This document shows positions 52,048 through 60,631 of a DNA stretch of 64,000 nucleotides, piece after piece (the first letter of the stretch is position 1; every line of letters starts with the position of its first letter). The stretch covers positions 620,001 to 684,000 of the forward strand of contig NZ_SLXQ01000001.1 of NCBI RefSeq assembly GCF_004340875.1, written 5' to 3'. Below the pieces are notes generated by a model. It worked only from the letters and a program-made list of their open reading frames with translations. It was not told the origin of the DNA and ran no database searches. The DNA is from Tamaricihabitans halophyticus (GTDB lineage: Bacteria; Actinomycetota; Actinomycetes; Mycobacteriales; Pseudonocardiaceae). The position numbers and the translations under genes are program-made.

Positions 52048-53096
52048 CGGACGTCGAGCGCCCCGGCCAGGGCGCTAACCTGCTTGTTCATCCACCCAAC
52101 GTAACCGTCCGCGTTTTCCGGCAGCGTTTCGGTCACGTCCACCACCGGAATGTTCGCCGCTTCGGCCTTGTCCAGCACGTCCGAGGTGACCGGCGTTTCG
52201 GTCTGCGTATTGTTCAGTACCGCCGCCAGGTCGCCGTCCTCGACCAGCTTGTTGACCTCGGCGACGGTAGCGGCCGGTACATCGGTTTCGTTTTCCATCG
52301 CCTCGACGTACTTGTCCGGGGTCGCGTCGGTCAGCCCGGCAGCCTCGATCAGGTACTGGCTGGCCGGCTCGGTGGCCAGCACCTCGGCCCCGGAGCGCGC
52401 GGCGCGAATGTCCTCCACCTGCCCGATCACGTCGTCCACCTCGGCACGGAACCGCTCGGCGTTCCTGGTGAACTCGTTTTTCGCCGCGGGCCGCAACTCA
52501 CCGAACTCCTTGGCCAGCTGGTCCGCCACCCGCTGCACGGTCGGCAGGTCGTACCAGACATGCTCGTTCACCTGACCATGGTCGTGGTCGTGACCCCCGT
52601 GCCCGTGTTCGTCGTGGCCGTGTTCGTCGTGGCCGTGTTCGTCGTGGCCGTGACCTGCATGGTCATCACCGCCGCCGTGGTCATCGCCTTCGTGCTCATC
52701 GCCGTGCGCTCCCGACTCGGCCTTGTCAGAGAGGTCGAAGGCAATCACCCTTGGCGGATTGTCCGCCTGGTCGGCCAGTTTGCCGACGAAATCGTCATAG
52801 CCGCCGCCGTTGTACACCACCAGCTGGGCCTCGGCGACCTTCGCGGTGTCCGCGGGACTGGCCTCATAGGAGTGCGGGTCCGCGGCGGGATCCGCGATCA
52901 GCGATTCCACCTGTACCTGCTCACCGCCTACGGCGCTCGCCACGCTGCCCCAGACGTTCGTGGCCGCGACCACGCTGAGCTTGTCCCCGTTCGCGGCTTC
53001 GGATGAGTCGGCGTCGCCGCAAGCCGTGGCAACCAGCGCGACGGCGGCGATACCGGTACCGACCAGCAGATACGGACGAGACGGGCGAGTGGTCAT
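52044..53096 (-). CDS. znuA: Zinc-binding lipoprotein of ABC transporter (ZnuA-like)
   Basis: A 350-residue cluster A-I solute-binding protein. A signal peptide ends in the lipobox VATACG. Metal ligands include His in ADPHSYEASPADT, His in VNEHVWYDLPTV and Asp near the C-terminal half. A very His/Asp-rich loop (about residues 125-165) contains the pentapeptide HDEHG three times plus more histidines, typical of zinc-specific members. ATG 53096 (MTTRPSRP). A Zur-like box lies upstream at 53139-53159. Confidence 0.92.
   Translation of the reverse strand: MTTRPSRPYLLVGTGIAAVALVATACGDADSSEAANGDKLSVVAATNVWGSVASAVGGEQVQVESLIADPAADPHSYEASPADTAKVAEAQLVVYNGGGYDDFVGKLADQADNPPRVIAFDLSDKAESGAHGDEHEGDDHGGGDDHAGHGHDEHGHDEHGHDEHGHGGHDHDHGQVNEHVWYDLPTVQRVADQLAKEFGELRPAAKNEFTRNAERFRAEVDDVIGQVEDIRAARSGAEVLATEPASQYLIEAAGLTDATPDKYVEAMENETDVPAATVAEVNKLVEDGDLAAVLNNTQTETPVTSDVLDKAEAANIPVVDVTETLPENADGYVGWMNKQVSALAGALDVR
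52605..52649. repeat. Three tandem 15-bp units in znuA
   Basis: The unit GTGTTCGTCGTGGCC occurs three times without interruption (52605-52619, 52620-52634, 52635-52649). On the coding strand it encodes repeated G-H-D-E-H in the histidine-rich zinc loop. Copy number could change by slippage without shifting frame. Confidence 0.85.
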
Positions 53097-53138
53097 GCGG
53101 TACTCCACCTACTACTGAAGGGCTGGAACTGAAATGGG

Positions 53139-53159
53139 TAATGGAAACCGTTGTCGAAA
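53139..53159. promoter_or_regulatory. Zur-box-like sequence upstream of znuA
   Basis: TAATGGAAACCGTTGTCGAA and its next base match the actinobacterial Zur consensus TAATGAAAATCATTTTCATT at 14 of 21 positions (consensus from memory). It lies 43 bases before the znuA start, so repression by Zur under zinc sufficiency is plausible. Confidence 0.45.
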
Positions 53160-53234
53160 TCAGTTTACGCCGCGTTCGGCGCGCGTTCCACCCGACCGTG
53201 TGATGCAACAGGACACACCCGCACGCCACCGAGA

Positions 53235-53256
53235 CGCGTTTAGCGGGCTAACCGCG
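53235..53256 (-). terminator. Hairpin after the DUF4178 gene
   Basis: CGCGTTTAGC (53235-53244) and GCTAACCGCG (53247-53256), one G-U type mismatch, 2-base centre. It is 24 bases downstream of the DUF4178 stop on the minus strand and insulates the zinc operon promoter from read-through. Confidence 0.5.
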
Positions 53257-53279
53257 TTATTCGCGCAGGCCAGGGCTCC

Positions 53280-53885
53280 TCAGTCGGCGCGCGCGGCCGG
53301 ATAGATGCGCAGGGCTTGCTGGTTGATCAGCTCACCGGTGCTTACCGCCCAGTCGGCGTTGTCGTACGAGCCAAAGAAGAGCAGCGCGCCACAGCTCGAC
53401 CGGTAGTCGTAGTAGCGAAACTCGCCGCTCGCGGCCAGATCGGGCAACGCCTCGCTATGGAAAGTTCCCTTGCCAGATTCGTTCAGCTTGAAGCAGCGCC
53501 CATCCAGGTCGAGCGTTTCAGGCCCGGGCACCAGCTCGGCACCGGGCAGCGGCGTCCAGACGGCCAGCTTGAGCTCCGACTCGGCAACGACCGAAAGCCC
53601 CAGCTGCACTCCGGACGCGTCGTCCAACAGATGTTCCGCCCGCGCCCAGCACCCCTGCGCGCAATGCACCGAACCGCGCACCGTATAGGGAACCCCGTGG
53701 ATCTCCACCACATCGCCGGCCCGCAGCCGGCGTGGATCACCCGCGTCCTCGCCGGAAAACGAACCGCTTGCGTCGGCGCCCACGATGCGCTGGCGACGGA
53801 CACGCGTCAGGATGACGAAGCCGATCAGTAGGGCGATGACCAGCAGACCAAGCACCGCGAGGAGCAGGGCCCAAAGTCCGTCCAA
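53280..53885 (-). CDS. DUF4178 domain membrane-anchored protein
   Basis: A 201-residue protein with one N-terminal membrane helix (ALLLAVLGLLVIALLIGFVI) and a cytoplasmic DUF4178-like domain: LRAGDVVEIHGVPYTVRGSV, then LAASGEFRYYDYRSSCGALL with FFGSYDNADWAVSTGELI. Family members often lie near phage-shock or polyamine-synthase-like genes; none is seen here. Function unknown. Confidence 0.8.
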   Translation of the reverse strand: MDGLWALLLAVLGLLVIALLIGFVILTRVRRQRIVGADASGSFSGEDAGDPRRLRAGDVVEIHGVPYTVRGSVHCAQGCWARAEHLLDDASGVQLGLSVVAESELKLAVWTPLPGAELVPGPETLDLDGRCFKLNESGKGTFHSEALPDLAASGEFRYYDYRSSCGALLFFGSYDNADWAVSTGELINQQALRIYPAARAD

Positions 53886-54046
53886 CGCTGTCCACCCCTA
53901 GACGTGTCCGTAGTTTCCGGTTCCTCACCGTATCGGTAAGGTCGCGCGGCCAGCTGCGGCACCAGCACGAATCCGAACCCGGACAGGGTGCGCCAACCGG
54001 GCGTAACGGGACAGTAAGGGGACGGGACTTCAGGAAAACAAACTGA

Positions 54047-54057
54047 ACCGTTACGGT
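54047..54057. promoter_or_regulatory. Palindrome upstream of lacI-type gene
   Basis: ACCGT-T-ACGGT, perfect 5-bp arms, 6 bases before the ATG of the LacI gene at 54064, overlapping where its ribosome site would be. A likely autoregulatory operator; short, so tentative. Confidence 0.4.
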
Positions 54058-54063
54058 CCCTCT

Positions 54064-55164
54064 ATGGGGCGGTCCATACACGTAAGGCGGCCGGCGACGC
54101 TCGCATCGCTCGCCGCGGAGCTTGGCGTATCGCGCACAACGGTATCGAACGCCTACAATCGGCCTGATCAACTTTCCCCCGAACTGCGGGAACGCGTACT
54201 ACAGACGGCCGAACGGCTCGGCTATCCGGGCCCGGACCCGGTAGCCCGGTCGCTGCGCACGCGCAAGGCTGGCGCGGCTGGACTACTCCTCACCGAGAAC
54301 CTTTCCTACGCGTTCAGCGATCCGGGCGCGGTCAACTTTCTCGAGGGGCTTGCCCTTGGCTGCGAGGACGCGGGGGTGGGCCTGCATCTGGTGCCGGCCA
54401 GTCCGCTGCGCGAGGACGTCGCCGCGGTACATCGCGCTGGGGTGGACGGTTTCGTCGTGTACTCGGTGCCGGACGACGATCCGCATCTGGCCGCGGTGCT
54501 TTCCCGACCGGTGCCCGCGGTGGTCTGCGATCAGCCGAAGCTGGATGACGTGGACAGGGTAGGGATCGACGACGAGGTTGCCACGACCAAGCTCGCCGAA
54601 CATGTGCTCGGCCTCGGACATCGGCATATCGGCGTGCTGTGCATGCGACTTGGCCGGGAGCGCAACGACGGCTTCGTGCGGATCGATCGGCAGAACTCCG
54701 CGCACTATCACGTGCAACAACGCCGGCTCACCGCGCTGGCGAAGGCGTTTTCCGCCGCGGGGGTGGACTGGTCGAAGGTGCCCGTGGTGGAACGGTTCGA
54801 GCACAGCAGCGCGCAGGGCGAAAGCGCGGCCGCGCAGCTGTTGGACGCCTATCCGGATGTGACCGCGCTGGTCTGCACCTCGGACATCCTTGCCGTTGGC
54901 GCGCTACAGGAAGCAAAGCGGCGTGGCCTGCGAGTACCGATCGACCTGACCGTGACGGGGTTCGACGGGATCGCCGACGCGGACCGTGTTGAACTCACCA
55001 CGGTCCGGCAGCCGTTGAAGGAAAAGGGTCGGGCCGCAGCCGAACTGCTGCTCAGCTCCGCTGACCGAACAGGACCGAAGCTGATCACACTGGATACCGA
55101 GTTGGTGATTGGCGCGACGAGCGGCCCGCCGAGGACAGCCGAACAACCCTGGTTCGGCCCCTGA
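54064..55164 (+). CDS. LacI family transcriptional regulator
   Basis: A 366-residue repressor. HTH: ATLASLAAELGVSRTTVSNA, then YNRPDQLSPELRERVL and hinge RLGYPGPDPVARSLR. The sensor domain includes VDGFVVYSVPDDD, LGLGHRHIGVLCMRLG and VTGFDGIADADRVELTTVRQ. No metabolic gene is adjacent, so it is either a solo regulator or acts on a distant locus. Its stop faces a composite dispersed repeat. Confidence 0.9.
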   Translation: MGRSIHVRRPATLASLAAELGVSRTTVSNAYNRPDQLSPELRERVLQTAERLGYPGPDPVARSLRTRKAGAAGLLLTENLSYAFSDPGAVNFLEGLALGCEDAGVGLHLVPASPLREDVAAVHRAGVDGFVVYSVPDDDPHLAAVLSRPVPAVVCDQPKLDDVDRVGIDDEVATTKLAEHVLGLGHRHIGVLCMRLGRERNDGFVRIDRQNSAHYHVQQRRLTALAKAFSAAGVDWSKVPVVERFEHSSAQGESAAAQLLDAYPDVTALVCTSDILAVGALQEAKRRGLRVPIDLTVTGFDGIADADRVELTTVRQPLKEKGRAAAELLLSSADRTGPKLITLDTELVIGATSGPPRTAEQPWFGP

Positions 55165-55196
55165 TCCCGCGCGGAAGCCACCCTGCGACGGCGTTT

Positions 55197-55248
55197 CGGG
55201 ATCTTGCCATCACGCGCCGTATTCGCGCGCTTCAAGGCTAGCGAGCTA
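55197..55248. repeat. Diverged composite dispersed repeat (units A and B)
   Basis: On the minus strand: CTCGCTAGCCTTGAAGCG, then after a spacer GGCAAGATCCCG. It aligns without gaps to the composite at 48321-48387 over 48 bases. It again lies between convergent genes (LacI stop 55164, minus-strand stop 55246), and unit B directly follows the minus-strand stop codon. Confidence 0.6.
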
Positions 55249-55977
55249 GCGCAGGCGCAGGGGTACTGGTTCGCTCGCTAGTTTGCCGATCTTCGCGGTG
55301 ACCAGGTACTCACCCGCCGGCACCGTCTCCCGGTTCACCGGGCAACCCGGCGCGGATGTCCGGCCGGCCCAGGACAGTTCGAAGCTGAGCTGCTGGCCAG
55401 GCTGCAGCACCGGCTTCTCGTTGGTCTTCGGTGGATAGCAGTCGAGGCTCGACCAGAGCCGGTCGCCGGAGTCTTTCGCGGTTACCACGAGTTCTCGCAC
55501 CTGGCGGCTGACGTCCTGCACACACGGATCCTGCCCCGCGTTGGTCAGCACCATGTTCATTTCCGGCCGCTCACCGACGCGATACTCCGGCTTGCCCAAC
55601 TGGACGAGCAGTTTGAGCGTGCTTTCCGCACAGGGCTTCGGTTTTGGCTTCGGTTTCGGCTTGCTCGAGGAAGCCGCCGAGGAAGCACTGGACGCCGCGG
55701 CCGAACTGCCGCCTGCCGAGACGCTGGCTGACAGGCTGGGCTCCGCGGAAGCGGAGCTCGAACTGGATGCGTTGGCTAGCTGTTGCCCGGCTGGCGGTGG
55801 TGAACTCTCCGCGACGGCGCCCTTACCGCTGTTGTTCGCACTCGGGGTAACCGAATCGTCCGCGCCCCAACTGAGCAGCAACACGATCAGGACCAACGCG
55901 ATCGCCGTGCCGCCGACCGCGACCACACGCCGACGCCAATACACTGCGGGCGGCAACGGGCCGTTCGGCTCGATCAT
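55246..55977 (-). CDS. Membrane-anchored protein with Ser-rich linker and BsuPI-like domain
   Basis: A 243-residue protein. A membrane helix (VVAVGGTAIALVLIVLLLSW) is followed by a Ser/Ala-rich linker, then a run of five Lys-Pro pairs ending in Cys, then a beta-sandwich (LGKPEYRVGERPEMNMVLTN, QQLSFELSWAGR, VPAGEYLVTAKIG) of the kind called BsuPI-like. It is next to the carbonic anhydrase gene, the position I recall for mycobacterial Rv3587c. ATG 55977 (MIEPNG) is preferred over the TTG at 55998. Function unknown. Confidence 0.7.
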   Translation of the reverse strand: MIEPNGPLPPAVYWRRRVVAVGGTAIALVLIVLLLSWGADDSVTPSANNSGKGAVAESSPPPAGQQLANASSSSSASAEPSLSASVSAGGSSAAASSASSAASSSKPKPKPKPKPCAESTLKLLVQLGKPEYRVGERPEMNMVLTNAGQDPCVQDVSRQVRELVVTAKDSGDRLWSSLDCYPPKTNEKPVLQPGQQLSFELSWAGRTSAPGCPVNRETVPAGEYLVTAKIGKLASEPVPLRLR

Positions 55978-56105
55978 GCCAGCAAGGTAACTCCGCAAGG
56001 AGCTTATCGACGGATATGGGTGTCACCCGATCCGGGTGTGTTGCCTGAAAGTGAACAATCTCTTCCGTAGTTGCCCAGCTCAGCAGTACCGGTCAACCTA
56101 GTCAG

Positions 56106-56603
56106 GTGACCGCGATCGACGAACTACTCCGCCGCAACGCCGAATTCGGCGAACAGGCCCCTGGCGACCGCTCTTCCGCCGCGCCAAGTATGCACGTAGC
56201 AATCCTCACCTGCATGGATGCCCGTATTCGGGTATTCGAAGTGTTCGGGCTCGCGCATGGCGAGTCCCATATCCTGCGTAATGCGGGCGGGGTTGTCACC
56301 GATGACGCGATCCGTTCCCTTTCGTTAAGCCAGCGCAAACTCGGTACCCGCGAGGTGCTTATCGTGCAGCACACCGGCTGCGGGCTGGAAATGGTTACCG
56401 AGGACGGCTACAAGGACGAGCTCGTCGAGGCGACCGGAATGCGGCCACCTTGGGCCGTCGAGGCTTTTCGGGATGTCACCGCCAGCGTTCGGGAATCCAT
56501 CGAGCGGGCAAGGCGTAACCCGTACCTGCCGCATACGGACAACGTTCGCGGGTTCGTCTACGACGTGTTCACCGGTTCGCTCACCGAGGTCACCACGGGC
56601 TGA
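56106..56603 (+). CDS. Beta-class carbonic anhydrase
   Basis: A 165-residue enzyme interconverting CO2 and bicarbonate. Zinc ligands lie in AILTCMDARIR (Cys, with the Asp-Arg dyad) and IVQHTGCGLEM (His, Cys). HILRNAGGVVTDDAIRSL is the conserved substrate-side strand. It is short, as in the mycobacterial CanB-like group. GTG start at 56106. MutY follows 42 bases later on the same strand. Confidence 0.92.
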   Translation: MTAIDELLRRNAEFGEQAPGDRSSAAPSMHVAILTCMDARIRVFEVFGLAHGESHILRNAGGVVTDDAIRSLSLSQRKLGTREVLIVQHTGCGLEMVTEDGYKDELVEATGMRPPWAVEAFRDVTASVRESIERARRNPYLPHTDNVRGFVYDVFTGSLTEVTTG

Positions 56604-56644
56604 CGCGGAACGCATCAACCGGATAGGCGACAATAGACGGCGCT

Positions 56645-57523
56645 ATGTCTGTGGACACCGACGCCGTACTCGACTGGTTCGCCGATGCCGCCAGGGATCT
56701 GCCCTGGCGGCGCCCGGAATGCACACCGTGGGGTGTGCTGGTCAGCGAGATCATGCTGCAACAAACCCCGGTAGCCAGGGTGGAACCGATCTGGCACGAG
56801 TGGCTCACCCGTTGGCCGAAGCCATCCGCGCTGGCCGCGGCGGCGCAGGGCAAGGTGCTGCGCGCCTGGGGCAAACTCGGCTATCCCCGGAGAGCCTTGC
56901 GGCTGCACGCCGCCGCCGAAGCGATCGCCACCGAGCACGGCGATGTTGTTCCCTCCGATGTGGACACCTTGCTGGCGCTGCCGGGGATCGGCGCCTACAC
57001 CGCACGGGCGGTCGCCGCGTTCGGCTACGGCAAGCGCTGCCCGGTAGTGGATACCAATGTGCGTAGGGTGGTCGCCCGAGCGGTGCACGGCGCGGGCGAT
57101 GCCGGCCCGGCTTCGAACACTCGCGATATGTCCGATGTGGATGCATTGCTGCCAGCGGCGGACGAGCCTGCGGCACGGCTGTCCGCCGCGCTGATGGAAC
57201 TCGGCGCACTGGTCTGCACGGCACGGAATCCGCGCTGCGTGGACTGTCCGATTGTCGCGGACTGCGCCTGGCAGCGCGCCGGCCGACCGGAGTACAGCGG
57301 GCCAGCCAAGCCGGTGCAACGCTTCGCCGGAACCGACCGGCAGGTGCGCGGGCTGCTGCTGGATGTACTGCGCGGCACGGCGGAACCGGTACCCAAGGCG
57401 CGTTTGGACACCGCGTGGTCGGATGCCGGACAGCGGGACAAATGCCTCGACTCACTGCTTGTCGATGGCCTGGTGGAGCAGACGGCGGACGGTCGGTTCG
57501 CCCTGCCAGGCGAGCACGCCTGA
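56645..57523 (+). CDS. mutY: A/G-specific adenine glycosylase MutY
   Basis: A 292-residue base-excision repair enzyme removing A opposite 8-oxoG. It carries the catalytic Glu in VSEIMLQQTPVARVEPIW, the HhH region LPGIGAYTARAVAAFGYGKR with catalytic Asp in VVDTNVRRVVARAV, and the [4Fe-4S] loop CTARNPRCVDCPIVADC. The C-terminal NUDIX-like 8-oxoG domain of larger MutY proteins is reduced to a short winged-helix-like tail, as in other actinobacteria. Confidence 0.94.
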   Translation: MSVDTDAVLDWFADAARDLPWRRPECTPWGVLVSEIMLQQTPVARVEPIWHEWLTRWPKPSALAAAAQGKVLRAWGKLGYPRRALRLHAAAEAIATEHGDVVPSDVDTLLALPGIGAYTARAVAAFGYGKRCPVVDTNVRRVVARAVHGAGDAGPASNTRDMSDVDALLPAADEPAARLSAALMELGALVCTARNPRCVDCPIVADCAWQRAGRPEYSGPAKPVQRFAGTDRQVRGLLLDVLRGTAEPVPKARLDTAWSDAGQRDKCLDSLLVDGLVEQTADGRFALPGEHA

Positions 57524-57530
57524 GCGCGCC

Positions 57531-58052
57531 ATGGTCCAAGCACTGGAAGCTTTCTTCGACGAGCCGGCCGAGGAAGCGGTGCGCGAACTGTGGCGCCGGC
57601 TGGATTCCGCCGGGATACCAAGCCTTGCCAGCAGGGGCAAGGGCAGGCCGCATGTCACCTTCGCGGTAGCCGGCGGGATCCCCGCGCGGAGCAGGGCGGA
57701 ACTGGCCAGCGAGCTGAGGTTGCTCTCGCTGCCGACCATCTGGCTGTACACCCTTGGCACGTTTCCCACCACGGAAACCCAGCTGGTACTCACCGCGGTG
57801 GTGGACGCCGAGTTGCTCGCCGTGCACTCGGCGATCCACGAGGTACTGGCCAATCGCGCGAAGAACCCATCCGCCTACTACATGCCGGGCGCCTGGGTGC
57901 CACATTGCACGCTGTCCCGTGAGATCGACACCGCCAGCCTGGCCTCCGCAATGTCCACATTGCACCCAATCCGGCCGATCAAGGCCAGGGTCCGCGAGAT
58001 CGGTATTACCGACACCGCGACCGGCGAGGTCGATTCGCTACTGGTCCGCTGA
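57531..58052 (+). CDS. 2H phosphoesterase (2'-5' RNA ligase family)
   Basis: A 173-residue protein with two HxT/HxS-type motifs, GRPHVTFAVAG near residue 40 and WVPHCTLSREI near residue 128, at the spacing expected for the 2H superfamily. Such enzymes act on 2',5'- or cyclic phosphodiester bonds in RNA or nucleotides. ATG 57531 lies 8 bases after mutY, so co-transcription is likely. Substrate unknown. Confidence 0.85.
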   Translation: MVQALEAFFDEPAEEAVRELWRRLDSAGIPSLASRGKGRPHVTFAVAGGIPARSRAELASELRLLSLPTIWLYTLGTFPTTETQLVLTAVVDAELLAVHSAIHEVLANRAKNPSAYYMPGAWVPHCTLSREIDTASLASAMSTLHPIRPIKARVREIGITDTATGEVDSLLVR

Positions 58053-58071
58053 CAGCGCAACCGGTGCCCCG

Positions 58072-58704
58072 CTACGCACCGACAAGCACGTCCGGACGGG
58101 CAGCGTCGAAGAACAATGCGACAGTGCGCGCGCCTGGATCGACCACGCCACGGGCATGCTCGCCCACGTAGCTCGCCCTGCCACGCAACGCGAGCTGGTC
58201 CGCGGTGCCGTCCGCGCCGGCATGCGCGGCAGCCGCCGCGGCGGCCAGCGCCGCTGGAGCATCCGCACCAGCCTCGGCCGAGGCACGCAGCGCCGTGGCT
58301 GCAGGGACCATCGCGTCCACCATCGTCTTGTGCCCCACCTCAGCCTTGCCTAGCCGGCGCACGATGTCCACGGCGGACTGTGCGGCATCCGCGAGCACGG
58401 TCGCGGTCAGCTCGGTGTGCGCCGCCTTGGCAAACTCGCGGAACCACACGCCGAACAGCGGACCGCTCGTCCCACCGGTGTGCAGGAACGCGTTGGCGAT
58501 CGCGGTGAACGCGGCCTGTGCGGATTCCTCCGTACCGGCCGCGAGATTCGTCCTGGTACGGCGCAACGCGGAACGCAGGTTCGTACCGTAGTCGCCGTCC
58601 CCGGCCTGTCTGTCCAATTCGGTCAACTCGGCGGCGCGCTGATCGATCACCTCGGCGAACCTGCTGATCCACTCGCGGGCGGCTACCGCGGTCACGCTGT
58701 CCAT
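58072..58704 (-). CDS. dhaL: Dihydroxyacetone kinase ADP-binding subunit DhaL
   Basis: A 210-residue all-helical nucleotide-binding subunit. It carries ELDRQAGDGDYGTNLRSALR with the Mg-binding Asp cluster, HTGGTSGPLFGVWFREFA, VGHKTMVDAMVPA and ASYVGEHARGVVDPGA. The start ATG 58704 lies 22 bases downstream of the dhaK stop. The phosphotransferase partner DhaM, needed if the kinase uses phosphoenolpyruvate, is not in the window. Confidence 0.93.
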   Translation of the reverse strand: MDSVTAVAAREWISRFAEVIDQRAAELTELDRQAGDGDYGTNLRSALRRTRTNLAAGTEESAQAAFTAIANAFLHTGGTSGPLFGVWFREFAKAAHTELTATVLADAAQSAVDIVRRLGKAEVGHKTMVDAMVPAATALRASAEAGADAPAALAAAAAAAHAGADGTADQLALRGRASYVGEHARGVVDPGARTVALFFDAARPDVLVGA

Positions 58705-58726
58705 TACTCCCACTCCCGTTTCTCGC

Positions 58727-59731
58727 TCACCAGGTAAGTGCCGGGGTACGCACCGGCGCATCCCACAACTCGATCAGCTCAGCATCGGCGCGCAGTAGCG
58801 TGACCGAGCAGCCGCGCATGTCCAGCGCGGTGACATAAGGGCCAACCAGCGAGCGCGCGACCTCGACCCCGAGCCCGTTCAGGTAGTCGCTCAACTCCTG
58901 GTGCACAACAGACAGTTCCAGCGCGTGCGTTGCACCGAGGCCGTTCACAATGGCCAGCACGGACGCGCCGCTGGCCAGCCCGAGGGCGCGCACCACCGGT
59001 TCGGCAAGCTGCGGCACCAGCTCTCGCGCCAGCGCGAACGGCCGCCGACCGACGCCGTGTTCGCCATGGATGCCCACGCCAAACTCGACCTCGTCGGCTG
59101 GCAGGTCAAAGGACGGGCGGTCCTGTCCTGGCTGCGTGCAGGCCGCGAGCGCGAGCGCCATGGTGCGCGCCGAATCCACAACCCGCCGACCGAGCGCGAC
59201 GAGCTCTGCCAGGGTGGCACCCCGCTCGGCAGCCGCGCCACAGATCTTTTCCACCGCGACGACCGCGGCGGTACCCCTTCGGCCAGGGCCGCCCTCGGCG
59301 GCTGGCTCGGTGGCCAGGTCGTCGTCCACCAGCACGGTACCGACCTCGATGCCCTCATCGGCGACCAGCTCGGCGGCAATGCTGAAGTTCAGCACGTCGC
59401 CGGTGTAGTTCTTCACGATCAGCAGCACGCCATGACCACGATCGCTCGCCCGGATCGCCGCGGCGATCTGAAACGCCGTGGGACTGGCGAACACCGCGCC
59501 GGGCACGGCGGCGTCTAGCATGCCGGCCCCGACGAACCCGGTGTGCAGCGGTTCGTGCCCGGACCCGCCGCCGGAAACCAGTGCGACCTTGGCCCGCCGC
59601 GCTGGTTGCGCCCGGAGCACATAGGCCGGGTCCGGTTGGCAGTGCACCAGCTCGGGATGCGCACCCTGCAAGCCGCGCAGCGCTTCGGCCACGAATTCGT
59701 CTGGATCGTTGCGCAGCTGCCGAACCGGCAT
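58727..59731 (-). CDS. dhaK: Dihydroxyacetone kinase substrate-binding subunit DhaK
   Basis: A 334-residue subunit that binds dihydroxyacetone covalently through His. It shows VALVSGGGSGHEPLHTGFVG, LLIVKNYTGDVLNFSIAAEL, then the active-site His region FGVGIHGEHGVGRRPFAL. Start ATG 59731. The promoter lies in the divergent region with the IclR gene, which has a clear palindrome. Together with DhaL it channels glycerol-derived dihydroxyacetone or a related triose into glycolysis. Confidence 0.94.
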   Translation of the reverse strand: MPVRQLRNDPDEFVAEALRGLQGAHPELVHCQPDPAYVLRAQPARRAKVALVSGGGSGHEPLHTGFVGAGMLDAAVPGAVFASPTAFQIAAAIRASDRGHGVLLIVKNYTGDVLNFSIAAELVADEGIEVGTVLVDDDLATEPAAEGGPGRRGTAAVVAVEKICGAAAERGATLAELVALGRRVVDSARTMALALAACTQPGQDRPSFDLPADEVEFGVGIHGEHGVGRRPFALARELVPQLAEPVVRALGLASGASVLAIVNGLGATHALELSVVHQELSDYLNGLGVEVARSLVGPYVTALDMRGCSVTLLRADAELIELWDAPVRTPALTW

Positions 59732-59773
59732 GCGGCACCTCCTTGGGCCAGCTTTACTTTATCGTCGAATTAG

Positions 59774-59790
59774 ATTTGACAATGTCAAAT
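59774..59790. promoter_or_regulatory. IclR-type operator between dhaK and iclR
   Basis: ATTTGACA-A-TGTCAAAT, perfect 8-bp arms with a single central base, AT-rich against the background, midway between the divergent dhaK and IclR genes. IclR/GylR regulators bind short palindromes of this size, so it is the likely control site. Confidence 0.65.
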
Positions 59791-59881
59791 TCGTTGCGAC
59801 CTTACGACGGCGACCGGCTGTTGTAAAGTGCGGGGTGCGGGCTCACGGGGTGGGTCACGACCGGCACACGGAGAGGGCGCG

Positions 59882-60631
59882 ATGATCCAGTCGGTGGACC
59901 GCGCGATACGCGTACTCGGCGTGTTGCAGGGCGCTCGACTGATCAGCCTTTCGGAGATCGCCACCCGGCTGGAACTGCATCCGTCCACGGTGCACGGCAT
60001 CATCAAGACCCTGCAGGCGCACGGGATGGTGCTCCAGGACGCCGGTTCGCAGCGCTACCGGCTCGGCCCGGCCGTACTCAAGCTCGGCAATGTCTACCTG
60101 GATACGCTTGAACTCCGCTCGCGCGCGCTGAGCTGGTCAACCGAGCTGGCGCGGCGCACCGGATACGCGGTACGCACCGGCGTGCTGTTACCGGACGAGG
60201 TCATGATCGTGCACCACGAACCGCGACCGGACGGCTCGCGGCAGATGCAGGAGGTTGGCATCGTCATTCCGGCGCACGCCTGCGCGCTCGGCAAAGCGAT
60301 GCTCGCCTATTCCCCGGAACAGCGCGATGCGCTGCTCGCCTCGGGCGCGCTACGCAGTATGACTGCGGAGACGGCAACCGAGCCGGCGCAGCTCACCGAA
60401 CGGCTGGCGCAGACCAGACAAGAGGCGCTGGCCACCGAGCAGGAGGAGGCGGTGATCGGCGAATGTGGCCTCGCCGCACCGATCTTCGACGCATCGGCTG
60501 CGGTGACCGGCGCGATCGGCGTAGTGATCCCGATGCTCGAATGGCCCGCGGCCGATACCGTGGCTGGCGCGGTCCGGGAGACGGCGCGCAACATCTCCCG
60601 CGAGCTCGGTGCGCCGCACTGGCCAGGCTAG
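59882..60631 (+). CDS. IclR family transcriptional regulator
   Basis: A 249-residue regulator. The winged HTH reads SVDRAIRVLGVLQGARLISL, then SEIATRLELHPSTVHGIIKT. The effector domain has LSWSTELARRTGYAVRTGVL, IPAHACALGKAMLAYSP and GAIGVVIPM. ATG 59882 follows GGAGAGGGCG. Divergent from dhaK-dhaL, so a GylR-like regulator of triose or glycerol use is plausible. Its TAG overlaps the stop codon of the convergent hydrolase gene (CTAG at 60628-60631). Confidence 0.92.
   Translation: MIQSVDRAIRVLGVLQGARLISLSEIATRLELHPSTVHGIIKTLQAHGMVLQDAGSQRYRLGPAVLKLGNVYLDTLELRSRALSWSTELARRTGYAVRTGVLLPDEVMIVHHEPRPDGSRQMQEVGIVIPAHACALGKAMLAYSPEQRDALLASGALRSMTAETATEPAQLTERLAQTRQEALATEQEEAVIGECGLAAPIFDASAAVTGAIGVVIPMLEWPAADTVAGAVRETARNISRELGAPHWPG

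Noticed and set aside
52605-52649. Tandem repeats as a CRISPR or minisatellite locus
   Set aside because: Units are adjacent without spacers, in frame, and encode a known zinc-loop motif of ZnuA.
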